A stretch of 64,000 nucleotides of DNA from Tessaracoccus sp. MC1679 (lineage in GTDB: Bacteria; Actinomycetota; Actinomycetes; Propionibacteriales; Propionibacteriaceae): positions 107,838-171,837 of the forward strand of contig NZ_JACJGB010000009.1 in assembly GCF_014164775.1 (NCBI RefSeq). Reading direction: 5' to 3'. Each line of letters begins with the position of its first letter. The first letter of the stretch is position 1. The notes beneath the pieces are model-generated. The model was given only the letters and a program-made list of their open reading frames with translations. It searched no databases and was not told the origin of the DNA. The position numbers were made by a program, and so were the translations under genes. Below are positions 58,052 to 64,000 of this stretch, in pieces.

Positions 58052-60287
58052 TCGCACGTGCTTTCCTGACGCGGGTGCGCCGCTCGCGCTGCAGGATGCC
58101 GGACGGCCAACTGCTCAGCGGACCCACCAGCGTGATCAGCGACGGCACGAGCAGCGCTCGGACGATGAATACGTCGATCAGGATACCGACCCCCAGCAGG
58201 AAGCCCAGTTCGCGGAACGGTCCCAGCGGAACCAGTGCGAGGAGCCCGAAGCTGGCGGCCAGCGCCAGGCCTGCGGAGGTGATCGCTCGGGTCGACTCCG
58301 GGGTGGCGACGAGGAGGGCGTCCTTCATCGACCGGTGACGGGCCTCCTGCCAGACGTGGCCGACGGCGAAGATGTTGTAGTCGGACCCGAGGGACAGCAG
58401 GAGCACCGAGCCCGCGAACGGGACGTAGAACGTGAGGTCGTCGTGCCCGAGGAAGTCCTGGAAGAACAGCACCGACAGACCCAGCGTCGCCCCGAGCGCG
58501 AGGACGCTCGACGCGAGGAGGTACAGGGGGGCGATCAGCGCACGCAGGAAGATGACCAGCAGAAGCAGGTTCACGGCAAGCGCGACGAGCCCGATGCGGA
58601 GGAGGTCGTTGGTGGTGTCCGCGATGATGCCCGAGGCGAGCGCGGTGTCACCGCCGACGTGGGTGGTGACCTGGCCGAGGTTCGCGTCGGCGGCGAGCCG
58701 CGGAAGCGCTGCTTCAACCTGCCTGAGCGTGTCGATCGCCGTCGCCTCGAGTGGCGTGCTGTCGAGGACCATGAGGAAGCGGACGGCGTCGCCCGACTCA
58801 GTGGTGAAGGCGCCGACGTCGACAGCGGCGCGGAGGTCGCCGGGGCCGATCACGCCGGCCACTCCCGGCTGGGACTCGAGGGCCTCGCCCAACTCGGCGA
58901 CTTCGTCGGTCTTCTCCCCCACTCCCGGTCCCTCGAGCACGATCTCTGTCGGAGAGATGATGCCGGGAGCAAAGCCCTGGCTGGCCGCATCGGCTGCTCG
59001 CTGCGCGCTCGTCGAATCCGGCAGGGATTGGACGAATCCGAGGCCGAGGTCAAGGTTGCGCGCCTGGTAGGCGGCGGCACCCAGGCCGGCCACGCACAGC
59101 AGCACGAGGACGAAGGCGGAGCCGCGGTGCGCGACCGCCCGGGTGAGGAGGGAAGGACGTGCGCGCACGGTCGCGGGTTCGGCGATGAGGGTTCGCGGCC
59201 AGAACGCGGCGCGGCCGAGGATGGCCAGCAAGGCGGGCACGAGGGTGACGGCCACCACGAGTCCGGTGAGGACGGTGAGCGAAAGCGCGGGCCCGAACCC
59301 GCTGAAGAGTGGGGACTCGGCGACCAGCAGCGAGGCTGTTCCCGCCGCGACCGTGACGCCGGCGACGGTGACGATCGGCGTGACGGACGCGGTGGCCAGG
59401 CGGGCTGCCTCGAGGCGTTCGTGGCCTTCCCGGAGCCGGCTGCGTAGACCGGACAGGTAGAAGATGCAGTAGTCGGTGACGATGCCGAGGAGGAGTGCGA
59501 CGATCAGTGGCCTCAGGTCGGCCGGGATCGACACGTCCATGACGGTGGCGGCCCATCCGGAGACGCCGAGCGTGACGAACACGGCCGCCCCCACCGAGAT
59601 CAGAGTCAGCGCGGGCGCGGCCAAGGAGCCGAACGTGAGCGCCACGATCGTCAGCACCGCGAGGACGGTCACCGCCTCGACGATGTGGACGTAGGAGTTC
59701 AGGACCTTGCCCTGGGCGGCGCGCGCAGGGATAGAGCCTGTGACGCCCACATACCCGTCGGAAGCGTCCGTGAGCTGGTCGGCGGCGAAGTCCTCGACAA
59801 CCTGGGTCTGCTCGAAGAAGTCCAGCGCGGGGTCCGCGAAGACGAAGGTGACGACGGTGGTGTTCTGCTCACCGGCGCCGGGGAACGCGCCCTCGGCGTT
59901 GGGCACCGGGATTGCGCCGAGGAGTTCCGTGTCGTGCTTCCCCTGGTTGACTGCGATGCCACGCATGACGGCTTCGGCCTGGACCAATGGAGGCAGGCCC
60001 TCAGGGTTGCGCTGCACGATCGCCGCTCGACTCAGGAGGGGGATTCCGAACAGCTCCATCGACCGCTGCTCCGCCGCGAAACTGGCGTCGTCGGCCCCGA
60101 GCGCTTCGATGTCATTGGCAGTGCTCTGCATTGGCGGCAGAAACAACGTCGCCGCGATGGCCGCCGCCACCCATCCGAGGACGATGACCCAGCGCAGCGC
60201 GACCACTACTTGGGCATAGCCGTACCAGAGTGTCGCCATGAAGCCGCGGCGCGGCTCCACCTCGACCGGCCCAGGTGCTGCGGTCAT
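58044..60287 (-). CDS. MMPL/RND-family transporter
   Basis: 747 residues, about 12 transmembrane segments, with two large extracellular loops (near 60-190 and 415-555) as in MmpL/RND lipid exporters. TDYCIFYLSGLRSRLREG in the mid segment and GSDYNIFAVGHVWQEARHRS near 640 carry the GxxxD-(Y/F) proton-relay signature. Start ATG 60287 overlaps the stop of the upstream gene (ATGA). Transported cargo unknown. Confidence 0.92.
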   Translation of the reverse strand: MTAAPGPVEVEPRRGFMATLWYGYAQVVVALRWVIVLGWVAAAIAATLFLPPMQSTANDIEALGADDASFAAEQRSMELFGIPLLSRAAIVQRNPEGLPPLVQAEAVMRGIAVNQGKHDTELLGAIPVPNAEGAFPGAGEQNTTVVTFVFADPALDFFEQTQVVEDFAADQLTDASDGYVGVTGSIPARAAQGKVLNSYVHIVEAVTVLAVLTIVALTFGSLAAPALTLISVGAAVFVTLGVSGWAATVMDVSIPADLRPLIVALLLGIVTDYCIFYLSGLRSRLREGHERLEAARLATASVTPIVTVAGVTVAAGTASLLVAESPLFSGFGPALSLTVLTGLVVAVTLVPALLAILGRAAFWPRTLIAEPATVRARPSLLTRAVAHRGSAFVLVLLCVAGLGAAAYQARNLDLGLGFVQSLPDSTSAQRAADAASQGFAPGIISPTEIVLEGPGVGEKTDEVAELGEALESQPGVAGVIGPGDLRAAVDVGAFTTESGDAVRFLMVLDSTPLEATAIDTLRQVEAALPRLAADANLGQVTTHVGGDTALASGIIADTTNDLLRIGLVALAVNLLLLVIFLRALIAPLYLLASSVLALGATLGLSVLFFQDFLGHDDLTFYVPFAGSVLLLSLGSDYNIFAVGHVWQEARHRSMKDALLVATPESTRAITSAGLALAASFGLLALVPLGPFRELGFLLGVGILIDVFIVRALLVPSLITLVGPLSSWPSGILQRERRTRVRKARANG

Positions 60288-60802
60288 GACGTGGGGCTGG
60301 GGCTGGGGTTGGCGCTCGAGTTGACGCTGGGGTCGGCGCTGACGGTGGGGCTGAGGCTGGGCTTCGGAGAGGCGGACTCTTCGGCCTGTGGGGTCCTCCC
60401 GGCCTGGGCAAGGCACTCCTCGGACGCCCCGTCGGCCGTCTCGCGAGCGTCTTGAAGACGGTCCAGGGTCTCCTGCAGTGCGCGCGCGTCCTGCGCCTCC
60501 ACACCCCTGGCGAGGTCGTCGATGGCCTCGTCGAGCACCAGGCTGTACTCCGCCGCCCGCACGCACGCGTCGGACACCTCACCCGGCTCCGTGCTCGAGC
60601 TGTCCGCCGTCGGCGACGGCGACGGGCTGGCGCTGATGACCGACTGCGCCTTGATCGGGGTTGCCCACCCGATGCCCAGCAGGAAGACGCCAGCAGCCGC
60701 GGCCAGCGCAATCCCGGCAAGAAGGCCGATGAAAAGCATCACCCCGCCGCTGAGTGAACTGCCACCCCGGCGCGAGGCGCTCCCGCGATCGTCACCTGTC
60801 AT
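60284..60802 (-). CDS. Membrane-anchored Ser/Pro-rich protein, first gene of the MmpL operon
   Basis: 172 residues from ATG 60802 behind AGGAGG. A transmembrane segment at about 21-45 (MLFIGLLAGIALAAAAGVFL) is followed by low-complexity Ser/Thr/Pro, a four-cysteine-poor helical region (CVRAAEYSLVLDEAIDDLAR), and another Ser/Pro tail. No family recognised. By position it may be an MmpS-like accessory factor. Confidence 0.78.
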   Translation of the reverse strand: MTGDDRGSASRRGGSSLSGGVMLFIGLLAGIALAAAAGVFLLGIGWATPIKAQSVISASPSPSPTADSSSTEPGEVSDACVRAAEYSLVLDEAIDDLARGVEAQDARALQETLDRLQDARETADGASEECLAQAGRTPQAEESASPKPSLSPTVSADPSVNSSANPSPSPTS

Positions 60803-60930
60803 CGATCCTCCTCGTGGTGAGGCCGTCACCTGGCCCGATGGGCCTAGCGGTACTGCGATCGTAATTGTCAAACGCGAGTGGCACCGCGTTTGCGGACAGG
60901 ATCAGCACGTGACCCGGACGCGACACGGCA

Positions 60931-61156
60931 GTGAGGGCCGCGGTCGTCGTCGAGGAGGTGCTATTCGGCGCTCGTCAAGCTCAGGCACGCGGAGGCGTCA
61001 ACGGTCACCTAGGCGCTGGCCGAGTGCCCGGTGGGGGTGCCGATTGTGCCGGTCATCTTCGCCGCGACACGGCAACTGGCCCAGGAATGGACATTCCGGT
61101 TCCTCGGCGCGGCGTTGCGGGAGCGACGGGAGTCGCGGGCAGCCGACTGGTCATGA
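60931..61156 (+). pseudogene. Remnant of an ERCC4-domain nuclease-like protein
   Basis: From 60931 the sequence encodes VRAAVVVEE, then after a frameshift YSALVKLRHAEASTVT, a stop (TAG 61010), then ALAECPVGVPIVPVIFAATR and QLAQEWTFRFLGAALRERR before a final stop at 61154. This matches the C-terminal third of actinobacterial ERCC4-domain proteins. Upstream of 60931 no continuation is apparent. At least one frameshift and one stop make it a dead gene. Confidence 0.6.
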
Positions 61157-61247
61157 TCCGGGGGCCCCACGCGGCTACGGTGACGGATCTGACGCCGGCC
61201 TCCACGGACTCTCGCAGCCGCGCTCTGGCAGCCATGAACGGGCCGAG

Positions 61248-61907
61248 CTACGTCGTGCGACGGAAGGCCCCCAGCGCATTGTCCAGGGCCTCGAGGCCGG
61301 CCCGCCTCTCCCGCACATCGAGTGACTCCGCCAAGTCAAGGGCGGCCAACACAACACCGCGCTGTGCGAGGTCGCCGACAATATCGAGATCCATCCCCGT
61401 GGCGCGGAGAGTTACTCGACCCTCGTCGTCACGGATCAACCCATGAGCACGGACCACGTCCTCGACCTCGCTGACCGCCAGATAGCCGTCGATACTGGTG
61501 GTCTCGGCCAGCCCAAGCTGCCTCCCGGCATCCGTGGCGCATACGAGCAAGCCGAGACGGTACTGACCCGCGCTCGAATGCGCCCGATACCGCCTTACGA
61601 CGGCACGAGCTCGCGCACGCTCCACGAACTCGGACGCAGTCAGTCCCCGAAGCCGCGACCTCAGACGCGACCGCTGCGTCAGCCCCAACCATGACCCATG
61701 CCCACCCGACAGCAGCGACACCGCCGCCCACGCCGTGGACTCAGACCATGCCCGCTGATGTGATCCGCCACGCACCGCCACCAGCCGCTCCACCGAGGTC
61801 CCGTCCAAGACCCCTCGCGCCAATTGGCGCAGCTCTCCCTGTGCGACCAGATACTGCACCTGCCGTGTGGACATCCCAAGACGCTCAGCCGCCTCGGAAA
61901 CCATCAT
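61248..61907 (-). CDS. HTH protein, AbiEi-antitoxin-like
   Basis: About 219 residues. The N-terminal helix-turn-helix is VSEAAERLGMSTRQVQYLVA then LARGVLDGTSVERLVAVRGG (a MerR/excisionase-like pattern), and the rest is helical (WAAVSLLSGGHGSWLGLTQR). It resembles HTH proteins I recall next to AbiEii-type nucleotidyltransferase genes, but no such partner is visible downstream, where the ERCC4 remnant lies. The start between ATG 61907 and 61904 is uncertain. Confidence 0.6.
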   Translation of the reverse strand: MMVSEAAERLGMSTRQVQYLVAQGELRQLARGVLDGTSVERLVAVRGGSHQRAWSESTAWAAVSLLSGGHGSWLGLTQRSRLRSRLRGLTASEFVERARARAVVRRYRAHSSAGQYRLGLLVCATDAGRQLGLAETTSIDGYLAVSEVEDVVRAHGLIRDDEGRVTLRATGMDLDIVGDLAQRGVVLAALDLAESLDVRERRAGLEALDNALGAFRRTT

Positions 61908-62272
61908 CAACCCCACAACAGAGAGCTTCACAGAAACGAATAGGTTTGCCAATCCTGCATCGAGACGGCGACCACCCCCAAGCTCGCTCGTCGCTGGGCA
62001 ACTCAAAGCCTTGCGGCAAGGCATCTCACAAGACGCCTGAGCCTGCCGAGCCCTTGTGCCCCATCGGGGCCGGCGTGGTCATCGAGGTCCGGGCCTAGAC
62101 GATGCGTGCTTCGGGGGCGGATCTGATGGCGTAGTCGGCACCAGATCCGCCGAACCAGGGCTGGTCATCACCGATCCTTCGGCACTACCGGGCCAGGCGG
62201 AGGCGAGACTCGCGAAAGTACGAATACCGGACCGCAAATCTACGGAACTACGGTCTGAACTCGATCACGCCG
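61908..62272. other. 365-base intergenic region, one hairpin element, no gene
   Basis: Contains hairpin copy 3 (62116-62151). The + strand has a stretch ending LCPIGAGVVIEVRA followed by a stop, without a recognisable gene. Otherwise nothing is supported. Confidence 0.5.
62116..62151. repeat. 36-bp hairpin element with GTAGTC loop, copy 3
   Basis: Left arm GGCGGATCTGATGGC, loop GTAGTC (62131-62136), right arm GGCACCAGATCCGCC. The right arm is the cleanest of the four. Confidence 0.75.
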
Positions 62273-62619
62273 TCATCCGTCGCTGATTTCGGCCGCCACC
62301 TTACGCAGCTCGGCGACAAACCCCGGCAGGTCGTCGACGGCGGTAGCGATCAACACCTCCAGGTCGACCGACCAGTAGCCATGGACAATCCGATTTCGAA
62401 GCGGCTGGGCCTCGACCACCTCACCTCCGGGTGCGCTTGCTTCACTGACTCCGGGAGCTGCGACGCGGCCTCGCCGAGCACAGTGAAGTTCCACAGCAAA
62501 GCGTCGCGTCGTTGACGGTCGTGCGTGAGCGACTCGACTTCCAGTCCCGCCACAAGTCGTGTCGCCTGCTCGGCCGCGTCGATCATCTCGCCGAGGAGCA
62601 GCAGTTCACGCCGCGGCAT
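62273..62619 (-). pseudogene. hepT: HepT-type toxin gene with a frameshift
   Basis: From ATG 62619 the frame gives MPRRELLLLGEMIDAAEQAT and ALLWNFTVLGEAASQLPESV, the start of a HepT/DUF86 ribonuclease. Near 62397-62403 one base appears to be missing: before it reads PSRFEIGL, while the neighbouring frame gives LRNRIVHGYWSVDLEVL. The catalytic R-x4-H-x-Y motif (RNRIVHGY) therefore lies past the frameshift. Repaired, the gene would be about 115 residues. Its 14-base overlap with the mntA-type gene supports a MntA-HepT pair. A sequencing error is the alternative. Confidence 0.7.
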
Positions 62620-62908
62620 AGACCGGCTCCGCCTCCAGCAGTACGTGTTCACGCAACGCAGGGTGTAGAGCCCTTCGCGCCACCAGATCCACCCTGCGCC
62701 CGAACACGACGGCCAACTCGTCCGACAGGTCCTCGATCTCCCAACCCAGCCGCGCACCAGGGGCAAGTGTGTACAACAGGTCGATATCGCTGTCGGCGTC
62801 AGCCTGGCCGCGCGCAACGGACCCGAACACCTCCAGTGACGCGATCCCATACCGCTGGCATATGTCGCGCAGCCGTTGGCGATCAGGACCAGCGATCTCC
62901 ACAGCCAC
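62606..62908 (-). CDS. mntA: MntA-type nucleotidyltransferase antitoxin
   Basis: 100 residues with the nucleotidyltransferase motif GSVARGQADADSDIDLLY (GS-x10-DxD). MntA enzymes block HepT toxins by AMPylating a tyrosine next to the catalytic site. GTG starts at 62908 and 62902 are both possible; the second has the better spacing to GGGGAG. It overlaps the toxin gene start by 14 bases. Confidence 0.88.
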   Translation of the reverse strand: MAVEIAGPDRQRLRDICQRYGIASLEVFGSVARGQADADSDIDLLYTLAPGARLGWEIEDLSDELAVVFGRRVDLVARRALHPALREHVLLEAEPVYAAA

Positions 62909-62953
62909 CCTCCCCTCGAACCAACGCCAACAGTCTACGGCGGACGCAGAGGG

Positions 62954-63559
62954 TCAGCCTGCAACCGGCACGTAACCACGGTTGTGCTCCAGCCCTCGGC
63001 AACCAGCGCACAGAGTCTTCAGCCAGCCCCGCCGCTTGCACAGCACCGCGTCGGCCCCGCACAGCTCGCAGGTCCGTAGTGAACGTTCCTCCGCGTCGCG
63101 GAGCAACGCATCCAGTCGCCGATGCCTGGGATCTTCGAGCGGAAGGCCCTCGGCGTCGAAGTAGAACCGCAGGGAACCGAACTTCTCTTTCACTTGCTGA
63201 ACCACGTACGTCGGCCAGATCGCGGCCATTGCCGCGTCCAAGTCCACGATCAGCGGGTACCAGCCTGCGTCACAGGAGATCCACCGGCCCCACCCGTCCG
63301 GGATCCGTCGCAACAGACCCTCCAACGCCTCGGCGTAAGCGCCCGCGTCCTCGGGGACGTGGAGTGCGTCCGTGAACCGCGCCGGGTCAAGCTCGATCTG
63401 GCCTGTCTGGGCCAGCGTCGCCCCCACATCCTCCTCGGTGAGGTCACCCTTCGCGGCCGCTTCTGCGAGGGCTCGGTACGAGGAGCCCAGCGCCTTCCAG
63501 CCGGCCCTCTCGGTCTCGGTCAGTTCGGGAGTGACGGCGTCGCCCATACTGACGATCAT
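62954..63559 (-). CDS. Hypothetical zinc-ribbon-ended protein
   Basis: 201 residues. A middle segment DGWGRWISCDAGWYPLIVDLD and QQVKEKFGSLRFYF (about 88-130) is a conserved-looking core of an uncharacterised family; the C terminus has CELCGADAVLC then LCAGC, a four-cysteine zinc ribbon. ATGs at codons 1 and 5 are both possible. No partner gene is evident. Confidence 0.72.
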   Translation of the reverse strand: MIVSMGDAVTPELTETERAGWKALGSSYRALAEAAAKGDLTEEDVGATLAQTGQIELDPARFTDALHVPEDAGAYAEALEGLLRRIPDGWGRWISCDAGWYPLIVDLDAAMAAIWPTYVVQQVKEKFGSLRFYFDAEGLPLEDPRHRRLDALLRDAEERSLRTCELCGADAVLCKRRGWLKTLCAGCRGLEHNRGYVPVAG

Positions 63560-63874
63560 GCAGGGTGGGTCCTACAGTTCCGCACGAACGCACTTGTTTG
63601 TCCCTCCTGCCAGCGACTTGATCAGCCCAGACCCACGCGGAGCCGGTCTTGGGCGACGAGCGCTCCGGCGGCAGATCTGATGGCGTAGTCGGCACAAGAT
63701 CCGCCGAATAACCCCAGGTCGGGCCACACGGCAGGCCCTCCGCACCGGGGTGAGCGCACAGCGCACACCCCCGGTGCCCAAACCATGCGGAATTTGGCGC
63801 GGAGTGACGCACCCACGAAAGTGCAATGCCCGAATCAGCCATATGAAACGCGCCTGACTAAGGGAAACACACAG
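63560..63874. other. 315-base intergenic region beside the tmRNA-like sequence
   Basis: Holds hairpin copy 4 (63671-63706) and a GC-rich imperfect hairpin (GCACCGGGGTG at 63742 with CACCCCCGGTGC at 63766). No gene is supported. Confidence 0.5.
63671..63706. repeat. 36-bp hairpin element with GTAGTC loop, copy 4
   Basis: Left arm GGCAGATCTGATGGC, loop GTAGTC (63686-63691), right arm GGCACAAGATCCGCC. Confidence 0.75.
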
Positions 63875-64000
63875 TGGAGCATAGGGGACTCGAACCCCTG
63901 TCTAAACGCTGCTGACTAGGAGCTTACCGAGGAGAAGGCAGCGCCGTGCTGCGAGTGTGCTACCAGCCAGACGATTCGCGGACTCCCGGCACCACACAAC
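63875..64000 (-). ncRNA. ssrA: Probable tmRNA (ssrA), 3' part
   Basis: On the minus strand the sequence ends GTTTAGAC, AGGGG-TTCGAGT-CCCCT (T arm), ATGCTCC and A at 63875: the T arm and acceptor of a tRNA-like domain. No matching D arm or anticodon lies in the preceding ~110 bases, and GTTTAGAC before the T stem is the arrangement of tmRNA. A CGCTGC/GCAGCG helix fits pseudoknot 4. CCA is not encoded. The 5' part and tag reading frame lie beyond the window. An odd tRNA is the alternative. Confidence 0.6.

Noticed and set aside
63875..63960. Ordinary tRNA gene
   Set aside because: T arm and acceptor are present but no D arm, anticodon arm or matching 5' acceptor strand lies within tRNA distance.

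Overview
The window looks like chromosomal DNA of a high-GC Gram-positive bacterium (Actinomycetota), most likely a Propionibacteriaceae-type organism. The grounds are uniformly high GC, actinobacterial families (DUF222-HNH nuclease, MmpL/LmeA, DUF6518-like protein, Arr), an anaerobic-type GlpABC dehydrogenase, and many start codons preceded by a TAnnnT hexamer 6-7 bases upstream, the hallmark of leaderless actinobacterial mRNAs. The genus is inference.

1-9.9 kb: a restriction-like defence island. A leftward operon encodes a Z1-type helicase/ATPase, a PD-(D/E)XK nuclease, a GHKL ATPase, two proteins I do not recognise, and a C5 cytosine methyltransferase fused to an endonuclease III-like HhH/Fe-S domain. 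The C-terminal part of a second, MORC/MutL-like ATPase converges on it. This is the best candidate in the window for an incompletely described system. 10-12.5 kb: two GNAT acetyltransferases, a rifamycin ADP-ribosyltransferase (Arr), and a LysE exporter divergent from an Lrp regulator.

13-17.7 kb: a four-carbon acid-sugar (threonate/erythronate type) operon of permease, dehydrogenase and kinase with a FadR-type regulator. 17.7-21.2 kb: an AAA/DUF4143 ATPase with tandem upstream repeats, an SQR-like flavoprotein with a small partner, and an HPr-like protein lacking the phospho-accepting histidine. 21.2-25 kb: a TetR-regulated ABC exporter flanked by about 125-bp direct repeats. 25-36 kb: a flavin-type oxidoreductase, MFS transporter, membrane protein, divergent metallophosphatase, GH13 enzyme, SPFH/RHH pair, squalene-cyclase-like protein, and a TerC Mn2+ exporter under a yybP-ykoY riboswitch.

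36-44 kb: a truncated MurB paralog, a 1-kb intergenic stretch full of palindromic repeats, a rhamnose-type ABC importer with a divergent LacI regulator, and a Phd/VapC toxin-antitoxin pair. 45-49 kb: glpABC. 49-64 kb: DUF222-HNH nuclease, HAD phosphatase, AraC/VOC pair, K+ channel, Ser/Thr kinase, SEC-C protein, MmpL/LmeA operon, an ERCC4-nuclease pseudogene, an AbiEi-like HTH protein, a MntA/HepT pair with a frameshifted toxin, and, at the edge, the 3' part of what looks like tmRNA. Several families of small palindromic elements are scattered through the intergenic DNA, and two of them appear to truncate genes.
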